Shown here one piece after another: positions 8,535 to 15,558 of a stretch of 64,000 nucleotides of DNA. The notes under the pieces are model-generated. The model saw only the letters and a program-made list of their open reading frames with translations, was not told where the DNA came from and did not search any database. The position numbers and the translations under genes are program-made. How positions within the stretch are numbered: position 1 is the first letter of the stretch; each line of letters begins with the position of its first letter. The stretch covers positions 1-64,000 of the forward strand of contig JAHBTL010000022.1 of NCBI GenBank assembly GCA_019638615.1, read 5' to 3'. Source of the stretch: Chitinophagaceae bacterium. GTDB lineage: Bacteria > Bacteroidota > Bacteroidia > Chitinophagales > Chitinophagaceae.

Positions 8535-9575
8535 ATGCAAAAATGGATCTGTTTCTTTTTATCGGCTTTTATAATAACAGGTTGTGCACAAAACAGGAAT
8601 GTGCCCGATGTATCGGGCATTGAAGTAAAGCTGGAAGTACAGCGTTTTGAACAGGATTTTTTTTCGATAGATACCAATAATATACCTGCTTCGCTGCCTG
8701 CGCTGCATCAAAAGTATCCTTTGTTTTTGGCGGATTTCGTGCAAAACATACTGGGGCTTTCTATTGCCGGTGATGGAGCAGTTTCTGATTCGGCTATCAA
8801 AATGTTTCTCCGCGATTACAGGATGGTAAAGGATACGGCGGATAAGGTTTTTAAAAATTTCTCAGCCATACAGCAAGATATTGAACAGGGCATCCGTTTT
8901 GCCAGATTTTATTTTCCGGCATATCATGCTCCCGAAAAACTGATCACGTTTATCGGGCCGCTGGATGCCGTTTTTCAAACACCTATGGGCAAAACCGGCG
9001 ATGTTATTACCCAGGACGCGCTGGCTGCCGGGCTTCAGCTGCACCTGGGGAAAGACGCTTCGCTATACCAGGGACAAACTGCTCAATCTATTTTCCCCAA
9101 ATATGTTTCCCGGAAATTTGAGCCTCCTTATATTGCCGTTAACTGCATGAAAAATATTGTGGATGATATATTTCCCGTAAATCCCAACGATAAAACCCTG
9201 CTTGACCTGATGGTAGATAAGGGAAAAAGGCTGTACCTGCTGGATCAATTCCTGCCCCGTACTGCCGACTCTCTTAAAACCGGCTATACACAGGCTCAAT
9301 TACAGGGCTGCTATAAAAACGAAGGCTTTATATGGAGCTTTCTTGTGCAGAACGATCTTATTTACAACAGCGATCCGCTTCGCATTCAATCGTACGTTGA
9401 AGAAGGTCCCTATACACAGGAACTGGGAGAAGGTTCGCCCGGCCATATTTCGCTTTTTATAGGATGGCAAATCATAAAAAAATACATGGAGCGATTTCCC
9501 GATACCCCGCCTGAAAAATTACTGGAACTGGACGCCCGGCAGATTTTGCAGGATTCAAAATACAAGCCCAGATAG
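8535..9575 (+). CDS. gldB: GldB-like gliding motility lipoprotein
   Basis: 346 aa. The lipoprotein leader ends in the lipobox ITGC (Cys17). The family start is IEVKLEVQRFEQDFFSIDTN, and PALHQKYPLFLADFVQNILG, the FIGPLDA region and GHISLFIGWQIIKKYMER follow the GldB pattern (DUF2268-related, Zn-protease-like fold without a clear active site). In flavobacteria GldB is needed for gliding and type IX secretion. Many Bacteroidota keep it without gliding, so motility cannot be assumed. It has its own strong promoter and a convergent neighbour downstream. Confidence 0.82.
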   Translation: MQKWICFFLSAFIITGCAQNRNVPDVSGIEVKLEVQRFEQDFFSIDTNNIPASLPALHQKYPLFLADFVQNILGLSIAGDGAVSDSAIKMFLRDYRMVKDTADKVFKNFSAIQQDIEQGIRFARFYFPAYHAPEKLITFIGPLDAVFQTPMGKTGDVITQDALAAGLQLHLGKDASLYQGQTAQSIFPKYVSRKFEPPYIAVNCMKNIVDDIFPVNPNDKTLLDLMVDKGKRLYLLDQFLPRTADSLKTGYTQAQLQGCYKNEGFIWSFLVQNDLIYNSDPLRIQSYVEEGPYTQELGEGSPGHISLFIGWQIIKKYMERFPDTPPEKLLELDARQILQDSKYKPR

Positions 9576-9667
9576 AAACCTGCTTAATTCTCTTGAGGAG
9601 ATCCGGAATAGGCCAGAAGGCCTGGTAAGACAAGCAGCCTCAGATTTTATTTCATATGCAGAAGGTT

Positions 9668-10051
9668 TTATTTTGACCGGGGAGGAGTATCTGAGCAGGA
9701 CTCTATTACAATTGCATATTTGGGCAAAGAACAAATTTGAGGATGGGGAATGTCTTGTGTAACGGATTTTATAGTAAAGTAGAAAGGCTGTCCTGTCTTA
9801 TATTGTTCAGTCAACATTCCGGCTGAAACGGCCCCGGTATAAACAGAATCATTGAGGATCCATGAAGATTCTTTAAACCTTTTATCCATCGGTTCTAATA
9901 CCTGAATAACATCCCAGTTAGGACAGGCTACACCAATAAATTTACCTTTAAAAAGGATCTTGTCGCCTGACTTATTACAGGAGAAAAAAAGCAGGCAGAT
10001 CAATATGGAAGTAAAATATGCTTTCATGGCAGTATTTTTCATAAAGGACAC
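9668..10051 (-). CDS. Small lipoprotein of unknown function
   Basis: 127 aa as listed. The leader MKAYFTSILICLLFFSC from Met9 (position 10027) is a typical lipoprotein signal with lipobox FFSC, so the true start is probably 10027. The mature part (about 100 aa) has a FKGKFIGVACPNWDVIQVLEP segment and two more Cys near the C-terminus (PQICSLPKY, IESCSD). I do not recognise a family. It is a single gene, convergent with gldB. Confidence 0.65.
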   Translation of the reverse strand: MSFMKNTAMKAYFTSILICLLFFSCNKSGDKILFKGKFIGVACPNWDVIQVLEPMDKRFKESSWILNDSVYTGAVSAGMLTEQYKTGQPFYFTIKSVTQDIPHPQICSLPKYAIVIESCSDTPPRSK

Positions 10052-10158
10052 TTAGAACGAAAGACTCGTTACAAAAAGAGAAAGATTTTTTAAGATAAAC
10101 AGAAGAAAAGGTATTAACAGAATATTTTTATCTTTCGCGGTATAAAATATTCCCGGGC

Positions 10159-10587
10159 ATGAAAAAAATTGCTGTATTACTATACATTGTTACCGCTGCA
10201 TGCGCCTCCGGTTATGCGCAACAGTCAGATGAAAAGGCCATTCAGAAAGTTATGGACGACCAGGTGTTTTACTGGAACAAAGGCGACCTGGACAATTTTG
10301 TAAAAGGCTACTGGAACAGCGACTCGGTAATGTTTGTAGGGAGCAAAGGCATTGTATATGGTTATAACAATACCCTGGAGCGTTACAAAAAAAGCTACAG
10401 CAGCGCGGAACAAATGGGGCAACTGAGGTTTACCATACTGCATCTAAAAAAGCTTTCTGCAGAATATTATTTCTTAACCGGCCGCTTTGATTTAAAACGC
10501 ACCGTAGGCAACCTGTCGGGATATTTCACTTTATTATTCCAAAAAATTAACGGGGAGTGGAAGATCGTGTCAGATCATAGCAGTTAA
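10159..10587 (+). CDS. Exported DUF4440/SnoaL-like protein
   Basis: 142 aa with a signal peptide (1-20, ASGYAQ). The domain has the NTF2/SnoaL cone fold of the DUF4440 family: AIQKVMDDQVFYWNKGDLDNFVKGYWNSD at the start, LERYKKSY in the middle, TGRFDLKR and GYFTLLFQKINGEWKIVSDHSS at the end. Such proteins bind small ligands or act as isomerases; no catalytic residues can be assigned. It stands alone, ending 8 bp from a convergent gene, with a weak -7-like box TATCTTTC at 10129-10136. Confidence 0.82.
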   Translation: MKKIAVLLYIVTAACASGYAQQSDEKAIQKVMDDQVFYWNKGDLDNFVKGYWNSDSVMFVGSKGIVYGYNNTLERYKKSYSSAEQMGQLRFTILHLKKLSAEYYFLTGRFDLKRTVGNLSGYFTLLFQKINGEWKIVSDHSS

Positions 10588-10595
10588 CGGGGCGC

Positions 10596-11357
10596 TTATT
10601 TTTTCCAGACGCTCGTAAAATAATAGATCAGCGCGCCCAGGCTTACAGCAAACCAGGAATAGAATATAATATTCAGCAGATTGAGTTTTTCATACACAAT
10701 CGCCCAGTTAAGATAGAGCCCGAGAAACATAGAGATGATCGCCCATATTACCAAAGCGGAAACTGCATGGATGATCTTTTTGAAAAAAACCTTTAATTCA
10801 GGCTCTATTCCGCTGGTACCCCTTTGCCGGCTTTTTTGCCGGATATAGGCTTCAAGTTTAGGGAAAGCGATTTTAAACCATGCCGTATATTTTTCCGGCT
10901 GGCTAACCAGCTCCGCTTTTATTTCATCCATCGGTTTATAATGGTAGTCCGCTACTTCGGCCGGGTTGGGAACAACCGCTCCTTCATATTCGCCCAGGAA
11001 AACATGGTCATATTCATTTTCCGTAAGCCCGTTGTCAAATTCTGCCCTGTAAATAAAATCAAACGCCTTTACCAGCGGCACAGAAAACCCCAGCTCTTCT
11101 TTTAACCTCCGCTGGGCGCCGGCTATTGTTTGCTCGCCGGGCCTGGGGTGGCTGCAACAACTATTGGTCCACAGGCCGGGACTATGATATTTTTCTTTTG
11201 CCCGTTGCTGTAAAAGCATTTCGCCTTTACTATTAAAAATAAAAACACTGAATGCCCTGTGCAGCAATGCTTTACGATGTGTTTCCATTTTCTCCATGGT
11301 CCCCACCTGCTCATCGTTCGTATTAACCAGTATAATATCATGCGTTTGATCCGCCAT
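10596..11357 (-). CDS. idi: Type I isopentenyl-diphosphate isomerase with C-terminal membrane extension
   Basis: 253 aa. Residues 1-175 are a Nudix-fold type I IPP isomerase, with catalytic Cys68 in NSCCSHP and Glu115 in ENEYDH, plus the HRAFSVFIFN and RLKEELGF Nudix segments. It interconverts IPP and DMAPP for isoprenoid synthesis. Unlike the usual soluble enzyme of about 180 aa, it continues with a linker and two predicted membrane helices (about 193-214 and 226-247, ending FTSVWKK). The frame is open throughout, so this is one protein unless a sequence error hides a stop. The extension suggests membrane tethering near prenyl-lipid enzymes. Confidence 0.88.
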   Translation of the reverse strand: MADQTHDIILVNTNDEQVGTMEKMETHRKALLHRAFSVFIFNSKGEMLLQQRAKEKYHSPGLWTNSCCSHPRPGEQTIAGAQRRLKEELGFSVPLVKAFDFIYRAEFDNGLTENEYDHVFLGEYEGAVVPNPAEVADYHYKPMDEIKAELVSQPEKYTAWFKIAFPKLEAYIRQKSRQRGTSGIEPELKVFFKKIIHAVSALVIWAIISMFLGLYLNWAIVYEKLNLLNIIFYSWFAVSLGALIYYFTSVWKK

Positions 11358-11426
11358 AGCTCAAATGGATGTTTGTAATGCAAACCTATGCAATTCCGGA
11401 TAAAGCTGTTTTACGGGTTCGTCATG

Positions 11427-11531
11427 CCGGGGTCTTCACAGCCGGCAACTGCGCGATGGGCGAGACCCAGGCGAATTATTCAGCACCAGGGTCTCATGGC
11501 TGCCCGCAATAGCCTTACATGAAGACCCCGG
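11427..11531. repeat. Nested inverted repeat in the 11358-11665 gap
   Basis: Outer arms CCGGGGTCTTCA (11427-11438) and TGAAGACCCCGG (11520-11531) are perfect 12-mers. Inner arms GAGACCC (11462-11468) and GGGTCTC (11489-11495) nest inside. The 308-bp gap has no believable gene; the open frame here is an artefact of the repeat. It resembles the dispersed palindromes common in Bacteroidota. Confidence 0.65.
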
Positions 11532-11665
11532 TGCGACTGCATTATCCTGTTTGCTTTTAGCGTACAAGCATTTTTTCGCGTTCGTGTAACTTTCTGCCCG
11601 TTCAACCGTATAATATGCAAAATCAAACACGCGGGAGTAATTTTAAGGCTGTTTAACGGACTGTA

Positions 11666-12148
11666 ATGACTGAAAGAGAATACAATGAATGTGTTAACTG
11701 CTATGCAGATAATGTTTACAGGTTTATACTGAAAAATCTCAGGAATGAAGAAGATGCCCGTGATGTGGTACAGTCTGCATTTGAGAAATTATGGCGCAAC
11801 AGGCAGGATGTGGTATACGAGAAGAGCAAGTCGTATCTTTTCACGGTAGCGTATAATCAAATGATCGATCATATAAGAAAGAGAAAGAGAGTAATGCTGA
11901 AAGAGCACTTTAAAGAAGAGGAAATAATTGATGCTCCCGGGCACAGCGTAAAAAAAATCCTGGAGCAGGCACTGGACCGGTTGAATGAAACACAACGTTC
12001 GCTGGTAATGCTAAAAGATTATGAAGGATATTCATACGATGAGATCGGCATTATAACAGGATTGAGTGAAAGCCAGGTAAAAGTATATCTCCACAGGGCG
12101 AGACTGCAGTTAAAAGAATACCTGGTTAAAATTGAAAACATAATCTGA
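11666..12148 (+). CDS. ECF RNA polymerase sigma factor
   Basis: 160 aa, sigma-70 family, ECF type. Region 2 spans about residues 8-75 with ARDVVQSAFEKLWRNRQDV and a -10 recognition helix rich in Arg/Lys (HIRKRKRV). Region 4 lies near the C-terminus with YSYDEIGIITGLSESQVKVYLHRAR as its helix-turn-helix. The linked downstream genes (putative anti-sigma at 12189, barrel protein at 13461) suggest a cell-envelope sensing unit. No consensus -33/-7 promoter was clear upstream. Confidence 0.92.
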   Translation: MTEREYNECVNCYADNVYRFILKNLRNEEDARDVVQSAFEKLWRNRQDVVYEKSKSYLFTVAYNQMIDHIRKRKRVMLKEHFKEEEIIDAPGHSVKKILEQALDRLNETQRSLVMLKDYEGYSYDEIGIITGLSESQVKVYLHRARLQLKEYLVKIENII

Positions 12149-12188
12149 ATAAAGGGATCCTGTCCGGCGGGTAACAAAATGAAACTAC

Positions 12189-13319
12189 ATGGAAATTAAC
12201 AAACATAACTACGAAGCATTTTTCCTGCTGTATACAGACAATGAGCTGAATGCGGAAGAGCGCCAGGCAGTAGAGGATTTTGTAGAAAGATATCCCGGTC
12301 TCAAAGAAGAATTGAACGTGCTGTTACAAACCCGTCTTTCTGCAGAAGAAAGATTACCCTCCTTCGACAAAAACCTGCTTTATAAAGCTGAAACCATAGC
12401 AGAAAAGATCAATACAGCGAATTATGAATTATACTTTTTGTTGTATGCCGATGATGAGCTGACAGAGCAGGAAAGAAACCAGGTTGAAGGGTTTGTTACA
12501 GCTCATCCGGATAAAAAGGTGGAACTGGATCTTTTATTGCGCGTTAAGATACAGCCTGAAGAAGCGATTGTTTTCAAAAACAAAGCGGTATTGAACCGCC
12601 ATGAAAAGCCTGTAATAAGCATAGCCATGCAATGGAGAAGAATGGTGGCAGCGGCTTCCATTCTCCTGATCGGCGCATGGGTGTGGAACAATATCGGCAG
12701 GATAAAAGCGCCTTTTGAGCCTCCCGTAAAAGGAACTGAAATAAGCGCTGTGAAGCCTGTTCCTCAAACGAAAGGGGCCTCCTCAACCAAGACCACCAGT
12801 ACTGTTGCTATCCATAAAAACGAGTCCGGCCCGGCCGAAAACCGGAATAATACAGCCACAGCATTGCGAAATACAACGGCTGTAAAGGAAAAGAAACAAT
12901 TTCCCGATAATACTGCCAGCGAAGAAACGGCAAAGCCTGCAATGGAGAAAATTCCGCAGGAAGCCGAAAGCAGCATTGCAAAACCTGATATTAAAAGTAC
13001 AGTACCAGAGCCTGCAGACCTGCCTGTGGCCATTAACCAGGCAGGAGCAGAAAATAAATTGTCCAATGCTTTAAGACCGGCTGTAAAACCGGTAATCCTT
13101 GACCAGGCGGCTTTTAACGGTAAAGAGGAGGAAGAAAGCACAAATAAAAACGAACTCGCTTTTTTAGATACAGACAATACCGAAAGAAAATCGAAAGGAG
13201 TATTCCGGGGTCTTTTCAGGAAAGCTTCCCGCTTTGTAAACAGGGTAACCAACGCTGAAGACGTGGAGGGAAAAGAATCTATTGTAAGAATAGCAAGTTT
13301 TGAGATCGCAAAAAAATAG
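12189..13319 (+). CDS. Putative anti-sigma factor with duplicated N-terminal domain
   Basis: 376 aa, 40 bp after the sigma gene. Residues 5-66 and 76-137 are a tandem duplication: both have NYE-x-FFLLY-type starts (YEAFFLLYTDNEL, YELYFLLYADDEL), then EER/QERNQVE and a Leu-rich helix. A single membrane helix (about 150-167, ASILLIGAWVW) follows, and then a long Ala/Glu/Lys/Thr-rich periplasmic region without a recognised fold. The layout (cytoplasmic part, one helix, periplasmic tail) and the place next to an ECF sigma gene suggest an anti-sigma factor. No zinc-binding HxxxCxxC is present. Confidence 0.72.
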   Translation: MEINKHNYEAFFLLYTDNELNAEERQAVEDFVERYPGLKEELNVLLQTRLSAEERLPSFDKNLLYKAETIAEKINTANYELYFLLYADDELTEQERNQVEGFVTAHPDKKVELDLLLRVKIQPEEAIVFKNKAVLNRHEKPVISIAMQWRRMVAAASILLIGAWVWNNIGRIKAPFEPPVKGTEISAVKPVPQTKGASSTKTTSTVAIHKNESGPAENRNNTATALRNTTAVKEKKQFPDNTASEETAKPAMEKIPQEAESSIAKPDIKSTVPEPADLPVAINQAGAENKLSNALRPAVKPVILDQAAFNGKEEEESTNKNELAFLDTDNTERKSKGVFRGLFRKASRFVNRVTNAEDVEGKESIVRIASFEIAKK

Positions 13320-13429
13320 GGCACATTTCAAGTTTCGCACCATATTCCCTCGCTCCCGCACGTGCGGGATGGAGAGGCGATAAAGGGGTGAGGAAAAACT
13401 CAATATGAAGCGAAATTTGAAATACGCCC
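13319..13429. repeat. MITE-like repeat, copy 1 (111 bp)
   Basis: The ends are GGGCACATTTCAAGTT and AATTTGAAATACGCCC, an imperfect terminal inverted repeat. An inner hairpin CCCGCACGTGCGGG is present. Read in reverse complement it aligns with the copy at 50318-50422 (shared CATATT, CCTCACCC, CCTCTCC words). The first G of the element is the last base of the anti-sigma gene's TAG stop. Flanks are AT-rich and show no exact target duplication. Confidence 0.7.
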
Positions 13430-13460
13430 CCAAATAAATCACTTAATAAATAAGGAACAC

Positions 13461-14318
13461 ATGAAAAAAGTACATCTGCTGATGATGGGCGCACTATTGC
13501 TGTGCCTTGCAGGGAAGGCGCAAACAGATACTATTCCCGTACCCGATAACAACCCGGATACAATAAGGGTAGGCAGCATCGTGATCATTAAAAACGGCAA
13601 AGAAAATAAAAGTGAAAGTGCAGCGGATGCCCCTAAAGCGCATCGGAATAATAATCCACGCCGGCGTAATAAAGTTTCAACCAACTGGTTTGTGGTAGAT
13701 CTGGGCTTTGCCAATCACAATGACCGCACAAACTATGCTTCAGCCGAAGCGCAGAATTTTGTACACGGGCAAGCAAGCGGACATCCTGCCGGTAAAACAG
13801 ATTTTAGTGTAAAACCCCTGTCCTTTAACCTGAATATATGGCTGTTTATGCAGCGCACCAGCCTGTATAAACAGGCTGTTAACCTGAAATACGGGCTGGG
13901 AGTTGAATTGTACAAATACTATTATAAATCGGATATACGGTATATTGATGGCCCCGAACCTTATGTTGAAAGACAGGGGATTGATCTTGACAGGAATAAA
14001 TTTGCATTCGATTACGTTACAGTGCCGCTGATGCTGAATATAAATCCTACTCCCCATCGCAAAAACGGGGGAATAAACATCAGCGCCGGCGTTAGTGCAG
14101 GCTATTTGTACGGGGCACGCAATAAACAGAAAAGCGAACAATTCGGAAAAGAAAAGTTCAGAAGCGACTTTAACCTGGAAAGATGGAAGTTCGCGTATGT
14201 GGGAGAGTTAGGATTGGGACCCGTTTGCCTGTATGGTTCCTACGCTATTACTCCCTTGCACCAGTATGGGGTTGATCAGCATCCCTATACAGTAGGCATA
14301 AGGTTCAGCAGCTGGTAA
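13461..14318 (+). CDS. Outer-membrane beta-barrel-like protein of the sigma operon
   Basis: 285 aa with a signal peptide (1-20, LAGKAQ). A short acidic/basic linker precedes alternating hydrophobic strands typical of small outer-membrane barrels (VDLGFANH, LSFNLNIWLFMQ, FDYVTVPLMLNINP, INISAGVSAGYLYGARN) and a C-terminal YTVGIRFSSW ending in an aromatic residue. No named family is recognised. It follows the sigma/anti-sigma pair across a 141-bp repeat-containing gap and probably belongs to the same envelope-stress unit. Confidence 0.75.
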   Translation: MKKVHLLMMGALLLCLAGKAQTDTIPVPDNNPDTIRVGSIVIIKNGKENKSESAADAPKAHRNNNPRRRNKVSTNWFVVDLGFANHNDRTNYASAEAQNFVHGQASGHPAGKTDFSVKPLSFNLNIWLFMQRTSLYKQAVNLKYGLGVELYKYYYKSDIRYIDGPEPYVERQGIDLDRNKFAFDYVTVPLMLNINPTPHRKNGGINISAGVSAGYLYGARNKQKSEQFGKEKFRSDFNLERWKFAYVGELGLGPVCLYGSYAITPLHQYGVDQHPYTVGIRFSSW

Positions 14319-14356
14319 TATTTTTTCAGTTTACAGGTCTTCCTGTTGTTTGATCG

Positions 14357-14382
14357 CCTCCCGTTTGCGCGGGAGGTTTTTT
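14357..14382 (+). terminator. Rho-independent terminator of the sigma-factor operon
   Basis: CCTCCCG (14357-14363) pairs with CGGGAGG (14370-14376) around a TTTGCG loop, and a run of six T follows. It lies 38 bp after the stop of the barrel gene. Confidence 0.88.
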
Positions 14383-14427
14383 ATTGTGCGTTAATCGCCG
14401 TTAACCCCGTGCGCCAATAATTTTCTT

Positions 14428-14435
14428 TATTTTTG
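14428..14435 (+). promoter_or_regulatory. -7 box of the OmpA-family gene
   Basis: TATTTTTG is a full match to TAnnTTTG, 67 bp upstream of the ATG at 14503 and just after the upstream terminator. No TTG stands at the expected -33 distance. Confidence 0.5.
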
Positions 14436-14502
14436 GATTTCCAGTTCATAACCTCTGCGCTACTGTCATTACAGATTTTAGCCAGGCAAATTTTACCGAA
14501 GT

Positions 14503-15360
14503 ATGAAATTTATCCAATTAGTCCTTATTTCTTTTTTTTCTTCCTTTCTTTTTGTCGCCTGCGTTTCAAAGAAAAAGTTTGTTGAAGCTACCAATGCTAT
14601 CAGCGAATTGCGCAAAGACAGTTCGCGTCTTGAAGATGACCTGGCGTCTGTTCGCAATAACCTGCGCGAGACCAAACAGTCCATTGAAGATCTTCAGAAA
14701 AAATACAATGATCTCTTATCAGTAAAATCATTAAAAGAGCAGGAATTGAGCAGCGCCCAACAGCAGTTAAGCAATACCCAGCAACAATTAAACAGTACGC
14801 AGGAAAAGCTTAGCAGTTCAGCCCTTACAGTAGAAGAACAGCAAAAAAGGCTGGAAGCTTTGCAAAAATTAATTGACCAGCAACGAAGCGTGGTAGAAAA
14901 TCTCCGAAAGTCAATTGATAATGCTTTGGGACAATACAAAGCGGAAGATCTGGATGTTTTTGTGAAAGACGGAAAAGTATATGTATCGCTGCAGGAAAAA
15001 TTATTATTTAAATCAGGCAGCGCTGTTGTAGGAAAAGAAGGGGAAGAAGCATTGGGTAAGATCGCCCAGGTGCTGAACAACGATCCTAAAATAAAGATTG
15101 TGGTAGAAGGTCATACAGATAGCATTCCCATCCGCAGAACGTTTGAAGACAACTGGGCACTGAGCACTGCCAGGGCTGTGTCCATTGTGCGGATCCTTAC
15201 AAAAAATTATCAGGTAGATCCGGCAAGGGTAGTTGCGTCGGGGCACAGCTATTTTGATCCGCGCGATACCAATGCTACTCCTGAAGGAAGGGCCCTGAAT
15301 CGCAGAACAGAAATCATTCTTTCGCCCAACCTTGATGAGTTGTACCGTTTAATGCAATAA
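14503..15360 (+). CDS. OmpA-family peptidoglycan-binding lipoprotein with coiled coil
   Basis: 285 aa. Lipobox FVAC (Cys20). Residues about 32-140 form a long Gln/Leu-rich coiled coil with near-repeats of SNTQQQL and LNSTQEKL. The C-terminal OmpA domain (about 160-280) carries the peptidoglycan-binding motif VEGHTDSIPI (201-210) and RALNRRTEIILSP. It likely tethers the outer membrane to the cell wall. It is a single transcription unit, followed by the palindrome at 15388, which may end the transcript. Confidence 0.92.
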   Translation: MKFIQLVLISFFSSFLFVACVSKKKFVEATNAISELRKDSSRLEDDLASVRNNLRETKQSIEDLQKKYNDLLSVKSLKEQELSSAQQQLSNTQQQLNSTQEKLSSSALTVEEQQKRLEALQKLIDQQRSVVENLRKSIDNALGQYKAEDLDVFVKDGKVYVSLQEKLLFKSGSAVVGKEGEEALGKIAQVLNNDPKIKIVVEGHTDSIPIRRTFEDNWALSTARAVSIVRILTKNYQVDPARVVASGHSYFDPRDTNATPEGRALNRRTEIILSPNLDELYRLMQ

Positions 15361-15387
15361 TTAATTTCCTGCTGTGTGAGATTAAAC

Positions 15388-15419
15388 GGGTTCCGAACCT
15401 TTCAAAAGGTTCGGAACCC
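15388..15419. repeat. GGTTCCGAACC palindrome, copy 1
   Basis: A perfect 15-bp stem (GGGTTCCGAACCTTT / AAAGGTTCGGAACCC) with a CA loop, 27 bp after the OmpA-family stop. Related palindromes are at 54254 and 54297. The remaining gap to 15558 holds a weak 6-bp hairpin (GCCTGA/TCAGGC near 15482) and nothing else recognisable. Confidence 0.8.
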
Positions 15420-15558
15420 TGTAGTAAACATCGAGGGTAAAACTACCAGACATTTGTAGTTCAGCTCAGCATTGTACTACTGCCTGACAGATTTCTCAGG
15501 CACGCAAAAGTTCGTTCATTCAAACAACCCGCGGTGCCATCGAAATGACGGGAAAAAA

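Noticed and set aside
11436-11630. 64-aa minus-strand frame in the idi/sigma gap
   Set aside because: It only reads through the nested palindrome and has no family features.
12764-13324. 186-aa minus-strand open frame opposite the anti-sigma gene
   Set aside because: A shadow of the Ala/Glu/Lys-rich coding strand, without a start signal or recognisable fold.
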